DNA of 64,000 nucleotides from Streptomyces alanosinicus (GCF_014650595.1 NZ_BMVG01000017.1:103649-167648), one strand, 5' to 3'. Positions 36,329 through 46,630 are shown, counted from the stretch's first letter. The notes: generated from the letters alone by a model not told the origin. Numbers and translations are program-made.

Positions 36329-39300
36329 GCACACCGCCCGCCGGCGCCTGGAGCGCCCAGCACGTGCTCACCGTGCCCGCGGCCGGGGCCCGCTGTCTGT
36401 GCCTGTCGCCGGACGGCACCGGACTGGTCGTGGTGCACGGCGGCGCGGTGGTGCGCCACGACGACGAGGGGCGCGTGGTGTGGCGGCGGCCCTGGCCGCT
36501 TTCGGCCCTCCCGCCCGGCGGGCCGTCCCCCGCCACCGACGCGGCGGTGTGGAGCCCCGACGGCGACCGGCTGTTCCTGCTCTGCGACGGACAGCTGGCC
36601 CTGCTCGACGCCGACACCGGCGAAACCGTCGAACTGCCCGCGGACCTGCACACCGAGGGCGCGATCACGGCCCTGGCCCTCTCGCCCGACGCCCGCCGGC
36701 TGGCGGCCGGGCTCACCTCGGGCGACGTGCTGCTGCTGTACCGCGCCGAGAGCACGGTGACCCGGCTGCGCGGGGTCGACCCGGTGGTGGAGGTGTGCTG
36801 GATCCCGGGCCGGCAGGACACCCTGTGCGTGGCCACGGCCACCTCCGCCCAGCTGTGGGAGCCGCACGGCGCCACCATGACGGGCACGCTCGGCGGGCTC
36901 TTCGAGGGGCTGCGCAGGGTGGCCTGCTCACCGGACGGGCGGGCCATCGCCGTCGAGGACTACGCGGGACTACGGCTGCTGGACCCGGGCTCCGGCCGGG
37001 AACTGCGGCGGGAGTTCGTGCCGTACCGCATGGACGCGCTGACCTTCAGCCATGACGGCTCGCTGCTGATCGCCGGTTCCGAGCTGGAGGGGCTGCGCGT
37101 CCTCGGCCCGCGCCTCGACGCCCTCGGCCGGCTGCCGGCCGAGGTGACCGGGCCCGGCGCGCTGAGCCTGTCGGCGAGCGGACTGTTCGCCGCCCGGCTC
37201 GACGCGGACACCGTCGGGGTGTGGGAGCCGTCCGGCGCGGTGCCGCGCCCGCACCGGCGCCGGGACCCGGCCGCGCTGCGCCGCTGGGCCAACGCGATGG
37301 GCCTCACCGTCGGCCGGGTCCACACCCGCAGCGGGGAGCGGCCCCCCGGGGTGCTGCGCGCGGTGCGGCTGCCGGCGGCCGGACTGGCCTGTGCGGCACC
37401 GGCCCTCGCCTGGTCGCCGGACGGCACCCGGCACTGGTGCGAGTCCGGACCGGGCCGCATCCTGGAGTACGCCGCCGACGCGACCAGCCCGCTCGGTGAA
37501 TCACCGGTGCCGAGTTTCCCGCACGGCTGGTACGACGCCGCCTGCCTGGCCGGGGACCGCCCGGTCCTGGTGCTGGCGGCGCACTACGAACGGGGCGTCA
37601 ACCGGCTCGTCGACCCGCGCGACGGCGCCGTGCTCGCCGAGCGCGTCGCCGGGCAGGCGGTCGACGCCGATCCTGTGCGCCCCCTGCGCTGGGCGGTGCC
37701 CGAACCCGGCCCCGCCCCACGGCTGTTGCTGGTGCACGACCTGGCCGACGACGGCGGGCCGCAGCGGCTGCCCGTGGAGGACGGGGTGCGCCGGCCCGCC
37801 TGGTCCCCGGACGGCCGTCTCCTCGCGGCCGGCACCCGCGGCCGGATCATCGTCTGGAGCGCCGGCCCCACCGGCCGCTGCCGCCGGGTGCGGGTCCTGG
37901 ACTGGCCCGACCCGCAGACCATGGTGTGCCGGGTGGCCTGGTCCCCGGACGGGAGCCGGCTGGCCGCCACACCGGGCAGCGCGGGCGGCCCGGTCGTGGT
38001 CTGGGACACCGGCACCTGGCAGCGACGGCACACGTTCGGCGAGGCCGGCGGCCGGGACTGGGCGCCCGCGCTGTCCTGGTGCGCCGACTCCCGGCTGCTC
38101 GCGTTCGCCTCCGCCGAGCAGGACTCGGTGGCGGAGGTCTGGGACGCAGAAGAGGCCCGCCGGATCCGGGTGCTCGCGCCGCCGGACGGGGTCGGCGGGC
38201 ATCTGTGGACGCTGCGCTGGTCACCGGTGGGCGACCAGCTCGCGGCCACCTACAACTCCGGTGGCGCGATCCTGTGGGAGCTGTTCACCGGCGGCCCGCG
38301 CACCGTCGTCCCGGTCCCGGCGAGCGGCCAGGAGGAGTTGATCCGGCTCGCGGTGCTCGCGGCCGTCCACGGGTTCGGGGTGCCGCTGGACCTGCTGGCG
38401 GATGTGCTGGCGCTGCTGCACGGCACCACCCCGGCCCGGCTGCGTGCCCTCGCCGACCACCGCGGTCTGCACGCGCTGCGCGAACTGGGCTGGCCGGGGC
38501 CCGCGCTCGCGGGCCTCGCCCTGCTGCTCGTCGCGGACCTGCCGGCCGACCCGGCGTATCTGGCTCCCCCCGAGGTCGTCCCGGCCGATCTCGGCCAGGC
38601 CCTCGGCCGGGCGCTGGCCGGCTCCTCGATCCCCGCCCGCGGGTCCGCGCCCAGCCTCACCGAACTGACCGCGGCACTGGGCACGGTGGACGACCGGCTG
38701 GTGGCGCTGCTGCGTATCCTCGGCCCCGAGGCGGTGGCCGCCGATCCGACGCTGCCGGCCCGGATGCGCCGCCTGCCGCTCTCCCTCACCCCGCCGGGAC
38801 CCGCCCAGCGGGCGCTGCTGGGCCTGCGGCTGCTGGACGGTGACACCGGCCTCGCGATGGGCGGCGCGGGCGGCACCGGCCGCTCCGGGCTCGCCCGGCA
38901 CGGTCCCGCCGACCGGCTGCTGCCCACCCAACTCGCGCTGCCCACCGATCTGTTGCGGGCCCGGCATGCCCGGGAGGAGCTGCTGTACCGCACCAGCAGC
39001 GGCCGGCTGCCACGCGATCCGCACGGTCTGGTGCTGCTGCTGGACGACACCCCCGCCACCCACGGCAAGGTCGGTTCCGTGCTGCGGCTCGCCGCCCATC
39101 TGATGGCCGCCACCGTGCTCCGGCTGGGGCGGCCCTGCGCCCTGGTGCCGCTCGGCGAGCCCTGGCGGGCGCGGATCCTGCAGGGCCCGGAGGACCTGGT
39201 CCATGTGTGGGCCGCGGGGCCGCTGACGGCGGGTGACGCGCACACCGCCTTCCGGGAGGCCGAGGTGGTGGCCGCCCGGCTCACCGCCGACATGTCCGGG

Positions 39301-39489
39301 CCGCCGCGGATGGTGCTGCTGTCCCATCCGTACCTGCGGCCCGCGCCCCGGCCCGGCCTGCGCGAACTGCGGGTGCACTACCCGCACATCCCATGGCGGG
39401 AGCCGGCCCGGCACCGCCATGTGCTCTCGTCGGAGCCGTCACCGGAGGAACTGCGGGCAGCGCTGACCGCGCTGCTGTCGGACGACTGA
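36325..39489 (+). CDS. WD40-like beta-propeller protein with C-terminal vWA-like domain
   Basis: The 1054-residue protein has at least nine WD40-like blades over residues 15-660, visible as recurring AWSPDGxRLAA and CLSPDGTGLV motifs (AWSPDGRLLAAGTRGRIIVW, AWSPDGSRLAATPGS, RWSPVGDQLAATYNSGGAIL). A helical linker covers 660-870. The end (about 890-1050) has a vWA-like Rossmann core. LVLLLDDTPATHG stands where the DxSxS MIDAS would be and appears degenerate (DxTxA). The GTG at 36325 overlaps the previous stop. Propeller-vWA proteins are the recognition arm of MoxR ternary systems, and this is the natural partner of the MoxR ATPase at 31433. No termination codon or frameshift interrupts it. Confidence 0.8.
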   Translation: MSTPPAGAWSAQHVLTVPAAGARCLCLSPDGTGLVVVHGGAVVRHDDEGRVVWRRPWPLSALPPGGPSPATDAAVWSPDGDRLFLLCDGQLALLDADTGETVELPADLHTEGAITALALSPDARRLAAGLTSGDVLLLYRAESTVTRLRGVDPVVEVCWIPGRQDTLCVATATSAQLWEPHGATMTGTLGGLFEGLRRVACSPDGRAIAVEDYAGLRLLDPGSGRELRREFVPYRMDALTFSHDGSLLIAGSELEGLRVLGPRLDALGRLPAEVTGPGALSLSASGLFAARLDADTVGVWEPSGAVPRPHRRRDPAALRRWANAMGLTVGRVHTRSGERPPGVLRAVRLPAAGLACAAPALAWSPDGTRHWCESGPGRILEYAADATSPLGESPVPSFPHGWYDAACLAGDRPVLVLAAHYERGVNRLVDPRDGAVLAERVAGQAVDADPVRPLRWAVPEPGPAPRLLLVHDLADDGGPQRLPVEDGVRRPAWSPDGRLLAAGTRGRIIVWSAGPTGRCRRVRVLDWPDPQTMVCRVAWSPDGSRLAATPGSAGGPVVVWDTGTWQRRHTFGEAGGRDWAPALSWCADSRLLAFASAEQDSVAEVWDAEEARRIRVLAPPDGVGGHLWTLRWSPVGDQLAATYNSGGAILWELFTGGPRTVVPVPASGQEELIRLAVLAAVHGFGVPLDLLADVLALLHGTTPARLRALADHRGLHALRELGWPGPALAGLALLLVADLPADPAYLAPPEVVPADLGQALGRALAGSSIPARGSAPSLTELTAALGTVDDRLVALLRILGPEAVAADPTLPARMRRLPLSLTPPGPAQRALLGLRLLDGDTGLAMGGAGGTGRSGLARHGPADRLLPTQLALPTDLLRARHAREELLYRTSSGRLPRDPHGLVLLLDDTPATHGKVGSVLRLAAHLMAATVLRLGRPCALVPLGEPWRARILQGPEDLVHVWAAGPLTAGDAHTAFREAEVVAARLTADMSGPPRMVLLSHPYLRPAPRPGLRELRVHYPHIPWREPARHRHVLSSEPSPEELRAALTALLSDD

Positions 39490-39490
39490 A

Positions 39491-39759
39491 GCCGGCGCGC
39501 GGGCGGATGGCCTCAGCTGCCGCACGGGCGGATGACCGAAGCAGCCGCATGGGCGGATGGGAAGCCGCCGCATGGGCGGATGGCTGAAGCCGGCGTACGG
39601 GCGGTCGGCTGAAGCCGCCGCGCGGGCGGATTGCCGAAGCCGCGGCATGGGCGGATGGCTGAAGCTGTCGTACGGCCGGCTGGAGCCGCCGCGCGGGCGA
39701 ATGGCCGAAGCCGCCGCATAGGCCGATGGCCGAAGCCGTCGTACGGGCGGTCGGCTGAA
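39491..39759 (+). repeat. 25-bp minisatellite array, 11 units, between convergent operons
   Basis: Beginning two bases after the propeller gene stop, 11 tandem units fill 269 bp. Eight or nine are exactly 25 bp; the rest are 21-23 bp. The consensus is close to GCCGCCGCRYGGGCGG followed by ATGGCYGAA. Each unit contains a CCGCC-GGCGG inverted repeat, so RNA from either strand can form a row of small hairpins. Units differ by several substitutions, so the array is not a recent expansion. It separates the plus operon from the minus operon ending at 39781 and may act as a bidirectional terminator. There are no unique spacers, so it is not CRISPR. Confidence 0.85.
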
Positions 39760-39780
39760 GCCGTCGGCCGAGCCCGGCGC

Positions 39781-39990
39781 TCAGCCGCAGAGCATCTGCT
39801 CGATCGCGTCCGGGCCCAGCGTCTCCAGCAGCCGCTCCAGCACCTCCGGCCGGAAGGCGTCCCCGAGCACCTGCACTCCCGCGCCGTCCACACGAATGCT
39901 GATGCGCACCAGATGCCCCTCGGGATGCCGCTCGTACTCCTCGGGCTGGATCAGGTCGGGGATGTGCTCGACCATCCGGTAGTCGGCCAT
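39781..39990 (-). CDS. Small conserved-looking protein of unknown function
   Basis: The 69-residue protein (begins MADYRMVEHIPDLI, ends LGPDAIEQMLCG) has a central strand pair, HLVRISIRVDGAGVQVLGD, and a C-terminal helix. It ends with a CG dipeptide after a cysteine. The start ATG at 39990 lies four bases after the radical SAM stop, with GGAAGGA inside the upstream gene, so it is translationally coupled. Its size and tail invite comparison with small modifiers or RiPP-like substrates of the radical SAM enzyme, but neither is shown. It could equally be a regulatory subunit. Confidence 0.55.
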   Translation of the reverse strand: MADYRMVEHIPDLIQPEEYERHPEGHLVRISIRVDGAGVQVLGDAFRPEVLERLLETLGPDAIEQMLCG

Positions 39991-39994
39991 GGGG

Positions 39995-41008
39995 TCACCA
40001 TCGTCCTTCCACTGCGGCGCCGCACCTCGGGCACCTGCCGTCTTCGAGTGTGTTCTCGCCGAGGGCCCAGATCTCCCGTGTCACCACCGGTGTACGACAG
40101 CGCGGGCATCGGGTGGACCGCCCGTCGGCGCCCAGGGCCCGCTCGACGTACACATGCCGCAGTCCTTCCTCGTGCCCGATCCGCACCCCGGCCGCGAGGT
40201 CGGCCACCGGGGTGGGCGCGTGCCCGGTGCGGCGGTGGGCGGGGGTGGCCCGGACCAGATGCCAGGGGATCGCCGGATCCAGCGCGGCCAGCGCCCGCGC
40301 GACCGGCCGCAAGGTGTCCGCTCCCGCGGTGAGTCCGGGGATCAGCGGGGTCGACACCTCCACCCAGACACCGCGTTCACGCAGGCCGGCGAGGGCGTCG
40401 AGGACCGGGCCGGGCCGGGCGCCGGTGAGTTCGCGGTGATCGTGTTCGTCGAGGGTCTTCACGTCGACGTTGACGGCGGCGACATGGCGCGCCGCGAGGT
40501 CGACGGCCTCGGCGGTGAGGAAGCCGTTGCTCTTCCACACCACGTCCACGCCGTGCGGACGCCCCGACTCGGCGAGCGCGGCGGTGAGTTCGATGGCCAG
40601 CGAGGGTTCGGTGTAGGAGATCGCGACACATCCCGCCCGCCCGGCGGCCTCCCCGACGACGTCCCGCGGGTCCACCGGCGCGGCGTCCCAGCGGACGGAG
40701 TCCTCCCGGCCGTACTGGGACATCCGGTGGTTGATGCAGTAGTCGCAGGCGAAGGTGCAGCCGGGCGCGGCCAGGGTGAGACAGGGCGTGCCCGGCCGGT
40801 AGTGGTACAGCGGCTTGCGCTCGACGGTGTCCCAGTGCCGTACCGACGACGCGAAGGTCGCCGTCTCCAGCCGGTCCCCGGACCGGCGGCGCACCCCGCA
40901 CAGGCCGCTCTCGCCGTCCTTCAGCGCACAGCGGAAGGGGCACAGCAGGCACTGCACCCGTCCGTGCCGCTGCCGGTGGAGGACCGCCGGCGTCCACTGC
41001 ATGCCCAT
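39995..41008 (-). CDS. amrS: Radical SAM enzyme of the AmmeMemoRadiSam (AmrS) family
   Basis: The 337-residue radical SAM protein has the cluster motif CTFACDYCINH (CxxxCxxC). An N-terminal cysteine set, CLLCPFRCALKDGESGLCGVR, is typical of the AmrS family relative of pyruvate formate-lyase activases. Two extra CPRC zinc pairs are near the C-terminus. The start at 41008 follows GGGGGA; a second in-frame ATG two codons later is possible. The usual partners AMMECR1 and Memo are not in the window. It lies in an operon with an HEXXH peptidase upstream and a 69-residue protein downstream. The substrate is unknown; chemistry on a protein or nucleotide radical is all that can be said. Confidence 0.8.
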   Translation of the reverse strand: MGMQWTPAVLHRQRHGRVQCLLCPFRCALKDGESGLCGVRRRSGDRLETATFASSVRHWDTVERKPLYHYRPGTPCLTLAAPGCTFACDYCINHRMSQYGREDSVRWDAAPVDPRDVVGEAAGRAGCVAISYTEPSLAIELTAALAESGRPHGVDVVWKSNGFLTAEAVDLAARHVAAVNVDVKTLDEHDHRELTGARPGPVLDALAGLRERGVWVEVSTPLIPGLTAGADTLRPVARALAALDPAIPWHLVRATPAHRRTGHAPTPVADLAAGVRIGHEEGLRHVYVERALGADGRSTRCPRCRTPVVTREIWALGENTLEDGRCPRCGAAVEGRW

Positions 41009-41066
41009 GTACGGTCCCCCGTCCGGTCGGTGCTCCTTGGCCAGGGTAGCTTCCGGATCGCCCAAC

Positions 41067-42451
<1,385 letters not shown>

Positions 42452-42455
<4 letters not shown>

Positions 42456-43417
42456 GACGCGTCCTGATCCGGCTCGGGTGCGGGCACCGGCTCGGGTACG
42501 GGCACCGTGAGGGGCTGCGGCGGGGATTCGAGGACGGCCGAGGGGTCGTCGGCGGCCTGCTCCAGCAGCAGCGGTGGCACCGGTTCGGTGTCGAGACCGC
42601 GGCCGGGCTGGACCGGCCCGTACTCCTCGCGCACCCCGCCGAGCCAGGTGTCGCGCAGCCGTACGACCCGGTAGAGCGGTGTGAGGGTCTCGCCGATCCA
42701 CTGGAAACCCAGGTGCCGGCTCCCCGCGACCCGTGCCGAGCCCGCCAGGTCGAGCAGGTGCAGTGGTCCCGCGCCCACGGACGTGGAGAGGCTCAGCTCG
42801 ACCGAGGCGCCCGCCTCGGCGGCCATCAGCACGGCGGCGGCGTCGGCCCGGACCACCTCGGTCACGGCGAGCAGCCCGGCGTCCCACCGCCCCTCCCAGT
42901 GGCGGCGCACGAGCATGCCGGCGAGGGCGCGGGTGTCCGGCAGCCCGCTCCCCGTCAGGCCCCGGTACACCACCAGGGCGGCCCGCTGCCGGGCGAACCG
43001 CAGCAGCACGCCGGCGTCCGCGTCGGCGAGGGCGGAGAAGAGCGGGTCGGTGGTGCCGGACGCCTTGAAGCGGAGGTCGATCCCGCCACCGGCGTCGTAC
43101 ACGAACGCGCCGCGGGCCTCGGGCGCCGTCTCGGCGAAGGCGATCCGCCGGTCCGCCAGCGTCCCGGCCGCGCGGACGGCTCCGCGGGACTCGTGCAGTA
43201 CATCCCCCACGGTGACCTTCTGGAGCAGCGGCCAGGCCAGCCACCAGTCGCCCCACGCCTCGCGCATGGCGTCCCGGTACACGGCGAACGCATCGACCAC
43301 GGCGTTCAGCTCCTCCCTGTCCCACCCCGGCACCTGCGCGCAGGCTAGCAGCGACCTTCTCGGGACACGCCCGAACTGCCCTGTTCCGCACGGGCTTTGC
43401 GGCTCTGCGTTCTCCAT
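42452..43417 (-). CDS. Hypothetical protein heading the convergent operon
   Basis: The protein has up to 321 residues and I do not recognise it. It is rich in Trp, Ala and Val, with a central alpha/beta region (GVLLRFARQRAALVVYRGLTG, AVLMAAEAGASVELSLSTS) and a Pro/Glu tail (PVPEPVPAPEPDQD). The start is uncertain: the ATG at 43417 lies within a palindrome, and the GTG at 43333 (VPGWDREELNAVVDAFAVY) is an alternative that keeps the apparent conserved part. Its TGA overlaps the CTG start of the peptidase gene. It diverges from the ICMT-like gene. Confidence 0.55.
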
Positions 43418-43460
43418 CCGCGGATGGAGGCGGATGGAGGCGGGTGGAGGCGGGTGGAGA
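43413..43460. repeat. 16-bp perfect palindrome followed by four 10-bp direct repeats
   Basis: TCCATCCGCGGATGGA (43413-43428) is a perfect palindrome. It runs into direct repeats CGGATGGAGG, CGGATGGAGG, CGGGTGGAGG, CGGGTGGAGA (43421-43460). All lie in the divergent region between the convergent operon and the ICMT-like gene, where an operator would be expected. No known regulator consensus matches by eye. Confidence 0.6.
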
Positions 43461-43518
43461 CCTCTCCATCGGCCCGTGGGTGCTGGTGATCCACCGGTGC
43501 GCGGAGCAGCCTGGAGGC

Positions 43519-44169
43519 ATGGGAACTCTTCACTCGGCCCTCGTTCTGATCACCGTCGCCTGCGTGGTGGTCTTTGTCGCGGCCTGGATCGTGGGCGCTG
43601 TCTATTTCGGTGTGAAGAGCCAGAGAGGCGCGCGCGGCTGGGCGCGCGGACTGCGGCGCTCCCTGCCGCGCCGGCTGCTGCTGATCGCCGGTGTGGCTGT
43701 GTTCTCCGCCCTGGTCGGGCACTCCCAGGGTCTCTGGCGGCATCTGCGGTACTGGCAGCCCGAGACGGCGGTCCCCGGTGTCCTGCTCGCCGTCGCCTCG
43801 ACCGCCCTGCTGCTGTGGGCCCGCTGGGTGCTGGGCACGATGTGGGCGAGCGTCCCGACGGTCCAGGAACACCATGAGCTCCGCACGGACGGGCCCTACC
43901 GACTGGTCCGCCACCCCATCTACACCGGACTGCTCGGCCTGATCGTCGGGGCCATGCTGGCCTGCGGTTTCGGCGTGTGGATCGCCTGTCTGGTGGTCGC
44001 CGTGCCCTGGCTGCTGCGGCGGGTCAGGGTCGAGGACGGCCTGATGGCCGCCCAGTTCGGCGCCGCCTACGACGCCTACCGCGCCGAGGTCCCGGCCCTG
44101 ATCCCCCGAATACGCCCCGCCGCCCGCGCCCGAGGGCGCCGTCCCCCCGGGGCGCCGTCGATGGGATGA
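43519..44169 (+). CDS. Isoprenylcysteine carboxyl methyltransferase (ICMT)-like membrane protein
   Basis: The 216-residue protein has four to five membrane helices. The family signature LRTDGPYRLVRHPIYTGLLG (GPYxxxRHPxYxG) lies near residue 125. Bacterial members methylate small thiols, sterols or other lipophilic substrates using S-adenosylmethionine, or have unknown targets. I chose the ATG at 43519, preceded by GGAGG; the spacing is short, and an earlier start at 43444 would add 25 non-hydrophobic residues. It ends six bases before the first cobalamin riboswitch. Confidence 0.8.
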   Translation: MGTLHSALVLITVACVVVFVAAWIVGAVYFGVKSQRGARGWARGLRRSLPRRLLLIAGVAVFSALVGHSQGLWRHLRYWQPETAVPGVLLAVASTALLLWARWVLGTMWASVPTVQEHHELRTDGPYRLVRHPIYTGLLGLIVGAMLACGFGVWIACLVVAVPWLLRRVRVEDGLMAAQFGAAYDAYRAEVPALIPRIRPAARARGRRPPGAPSMG

Positions 44170-44174
44170 TGATC

Positions 44175-44333
44175 GGCGACATAGGGCGACGGCGGTCCGA
44201 GGAAGCCGGTGTGAATCCGGCGCGGTCCCGCCACTGTGACCGGTGAGCGAGTTCCGGCAGGCCACTGCCCCCGACCGGGGCGGGAAGGCGGGGCGAGCGC
44301 TGACCCGGGAGCCAGGAGACTCACGCGGTCGCC
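44175..44333 (+). promoter_or_regulatory. Cobalamin riboswitch 1
   Basis: The core carries GAAGCCGGTGTGAATCCGGC, the B12-box GCCACTGTGACCGG and the closing GAGCCAGGAGACTCAC, all standard for this riboswitch class. GGCGAC at 44175-44180 pairs with GTCGCC at 44328-44333 to close the outer stem. It sits 50 bases upstream of a thioredoxin-like ferredoxin gene, with a GGGAGGGGAG ribosome binding site between them. Cobalamin binding should lower expression of that gene. Confidence 0.92.
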
Positions 44334-44382
44334 TCCTCGACGGACACCGGGGCGGATCTCCCCGGGAGGGGAGTGGCGTGGC

Positions 44383-44793
44383 ATGCCCGAGACGCCGGAG
44401 GAAGAAGAGGCCATGGGCGGGGCCGTCGCGCGCGGCGTTGCGGCGCCGTGCCGGGTCGTCGTGTGCCGGGACTGCTGCTGCGGCAGCGCCAAGGTGACCG
44501 GGGTCGATCACGCGGCGCAGACCGCGCGGCTGCGGGCGGAGGTGCCGGTGCGGATCTCCGAGTGCCTCGACGTGTGCGATCAGGCCAACGTCATCGTCGT
44601 ACAGCCGTCCGCCGCGAGCCGGGCCGCCGGTGCGCGGCCGGTCTGGCTGGGGCTCGTCAACGACGCGGACGCCACCGAAGACATCGTCACCTGGGTGCGC
44701 GCCGGCGGCCCGGGTGTGGCGCCCCTGCCCGACATCCTCGACCTCTACGCCTTCACCCCGCCCCGGCGCGGACTCGGCGATCCCCCGCGGTAG
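44383..44793 (+). CDS. (2Fe-2S) thioredoxin-like ferredoxin, cobalamin-controlled
   Basis: The protein has 136 residues. The cluster cysteines are in VVVCRDCCCGSAKV (first pair region) and RISECLDVCDQANVIVVQP (second pair), the layout of thioredoxin-fold 2Fe-2S ferredoxins. The N-terminus to residue 20 is variable; an internal ATG at 44413 is an alternative start. The cobalamin riboswitch directly upstream shows the gene is turned down when B12 is plentiful. The role is therefore most likely in cobalamin synthesis, cobalt handling or a B12-independent bypass. The electron-transfer partner is unknown. Confidence 0.8.
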   Translation: MPETPEEEEAMGGAVARGVAAPCRVVVCRDCCCGSAKVTGVDHAAQTARLRAEVPVRISECLDVCDQANVIVVQPSAASRAAGARPVWLGLVNDADATEDIVTWVRAGGPGVAPLPDILDLYAFTPPRRGLGDPPR

Positions 44794-44839
44794 TTCACCG
44801 GCGCACCTGAGCGTGGTGCGATCCGGCACTGGATGTACG

Positions 44840-45210
44840 CAAGATGGGCTGGGCTTCCGCCTCGCGGCGAACGGCATGAACGGTGGCCGCCCCGGTATCG
44901 CCGCCTGCTCCCTCGGCGGCGCCCGCGGCGCCCTCGACCGCTGCCTCGCCCATCTCGCCGACCGGGGGGGGCGTTCGGCCGGCGCCATCCCCAGGCCCCG
45001 TACCTTTGTGCGATGGCGAGGCGGTTCGCGACCGACACCGGATACACGGTGGTCGCCCGCGCGCTCCAGCTGCACGGCGGCTACGGCCACCTCAGCGAGT
45101 ACGGCATCGAGAAGATCGTCCGTGACCTGCGGGTCCACCGGATCCTGGAAGGAACCAACGAGATCATGCGTGTCATCGTGGCCCGCGGCCTGACGGAGGC
45201 GTTCGGATGA
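44840..45210 (+). pseudogene. Acyl-CoA dehydrogenase remnant (C-terminal fragments)
   Basis: Two frames carry pieces of one acyl-CoA dehydrogenase. The first is GFRLAANGMNGGRPGIAACS followed by LGGARGALDRCLAHLAD (from about 44850). The second is CAMARRFATDTGYTVVARAL and LQLHGGYGHLSEYGIEKIVR through RILEGTNEIMRVIVARGL (to 45210). The N-terminal two-thirds is absent, the segment between the pieces is deleted, and an eight-G run at 44964-44971 marks the frame change. The catalytic-base region, which in this subfamily lies in the GY-HLSEYGIEK part, is partly retained. It overlaps the start of the hydrolase gene (ATGA), so the original operon order is preserved. Confidence 0.8.
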
Positions 45211-46283
45211 GCGGCACCGAGGACCCCGTCCTGTTCCACACCGCCGGCCGGGCCGCCCACATCACCCTCAACCGCCCCAGGGCCCTCAACGCCCTCACCC
45301 ACGCCATGGTGCGCCGCATCGACGAGGCACTGACCGCCTGGGAGCGTGATCCGTCCGTCCGGACCGTGGTCATCACCGGCGCCGGCGAGCGCGGCCTGTG
45401 CGCGGGCGGCGACATCCGCAGCATCCACGACGACGCCCGCGACGGCGACGGCGCCGCCTCGGCCGCGTTCTGGCGCGACGAGTACCGCCTCAACGCCCGT
45501 ATCGCCGGCTACCCCAAGCCATATGTGGCGATCATGGACGGCATCGTGATGGGCGGCGGGGTCGGCGTCTCCGCGCACGGCAGCGTCCGGATCGTCACCG
45601 AACGGTCGCGGATCGCCATGCCCGAGACCGGCATCGGCTTCGTCCCCGACGTCGGCGGCACCTATCTGCTCGCCCTCGCCCCGGGCGAGCTGGGCACCCA
45701 TCTCGCGCTGACGGGCGCCCAGATCGGCGCCGCAGACGCCCTGCTGTGCGGCCTCGCCGACCACTATGTGCCCTCCGCCGCGCTCGGCTCCTTCGTCGGC
45801 GGCCTCGCCGAGCTGTCCGTGCCGGACGCCCTCGCGCTCCACGTACAGCCGCCGCCGCAGGGGGAGTTGGGCGCCGGGCGCGAGTGGATCGACAGCTGTT
45901 ACGCCGCCGACACGGTCGAGGACATCGTCCAGCGGCTGTTCGCCCATGGCGGCCCGGACGCGAAGGAGGCCGCCGAGACCCTGCTCGCCAAGTCGCCCAC
46001 CGCGCTCAAGGTCACCCTCGCCGCGATCCGCCGCGCCCGCCGCCTCGGGCCCCTGGAGCGGGTCCTCGACCAGGAGTACCGCGTCTCCTGCGCCGCCCTG
46101 AGCATCCCCGACCTGGTGGAAGGCGTCCGCGCCCAGATCATCGACAAGGACCGCGCTCCACAGTGGTCCCCGGCGACCCTCGCCGAGGTCTCCGACGCCG
46201 ACGTGGCCCGCTTCTTCGCCCCGCTCGGCGACCGTGAACTGGGGCTCGCCGGGCCGGGCACCGCCGTGGAGGCCGCGTGGTGA
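45207..46283 (+). CDS. 3-hydroxyisobutyryl-CoA hydrolase-like crotonase (valine catabolism)
   Basis: The 358-residue crotonase is longer than simple hydratases. It has the hydrolase-type landmarks GLCAGGDIRSIHDDA, YPKPYVAIMDGIVMGGGVG, MPETGIGFVPDVGGTYLL and a C-terminal extension (ALSIPDLVEGVRAQIIDKDR). These fit the HIBYL-CoA hydrolase group, which hydrolyses 3-hydroxyisobutyryl-CoA. It is intact. Flanking genes for the preceding and following valine steps (acyl-CoA dehydrogenase and 3-hydroxyisobutyrate dehydrogenase) are both broken, so it may be a stranded paralogue. Confidence 0.85.
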   Translation: MSGTEDPVLFHTAGRAAHITLNRPRALNALTHAMVRRIDEALTAWERDPSVRTVVITGAGERGLCAGGDIRSIHDDARDGDGAASAAFWRDEYRLNARIAGYPKPYVAIMDGIVMGGGVGVSAHGSVRIVTERSRIAMPETGIGFVPDVGGTYLLALAPGELGTHLALTGAQIGAADALLCGLADHYVPSAALGSFVGGLAELSVPDALALHVQPPPQGELGAGREWIDSCYAADTVEDIVQRLFAHGGPDAKEAAETLLAKSPTALKVTLAAIRRARRLGPLERVLDQEYRVSCAALSIPDLVEGVRAQIIDKDRAPQWSPATLAEVSDADVARFFAPLGDRELGLAGPGTAVEAAW

Positions 46284-46630
46284 GCGGGACCGTCGCGTTC
46301 ATCGGACTCGGGCACATGGACGCCCCCGTCTCCGGCGGCGTGGCCTCCACCGCGTCCGGACAGTGCCGGGCGCTCAGCGTCAACTGCCGCGTCCCCCGGG
46401 CCCGTTCCGGCCGGCCCGGCCAACCGGGACCGCCGTCCGCGATTCGCCGCCTCCCTCATGGCCAAGGACCTCGGACTCGCCGCCGACGCGGCCGCGCGGG
46501 CGGAGCGCATGCCGAACTCGGCCTGAAGGCGGGGAAGCTGTCCGCCGCGTACGCCGAGCGGGGCGGAGCCGGCGAGGACTTCTCCGGCATCGTCCGCACG
46601 ATGAAAGACCGGAGTGCGGAGCAGAGATGA
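46277..46630 (+). pseudogene. mmsB: 3-hydroxyisobutyrate dehydrogenase (mmsB-like) remnant
   Basis: The frame opens as GTVAFIGLGHMDAPVSGG, the NAD-binding start of 3-hydroxyisobutyrate dehydrogenases (normally IGLGxMGxPM). Most of the Rossmann and helical domain is missing. C-terminal family pieces follow in two frames: SLMAKDLGLAADAA in one, AERGGAGEDFSGIVRTMKD in the other. The usual length is about 300 residues; here about 115 codons remain. The start (GTG at 46277/46280) overlaps the hydrolase stop, so it was the next gene of the valine operon. Confidence 0.75.

Noticed and set aside
39491..39759. CRISPR array
   Set aside because: The 25-bp units follow one another directly with no unique spacers and no cas genes are nearby.
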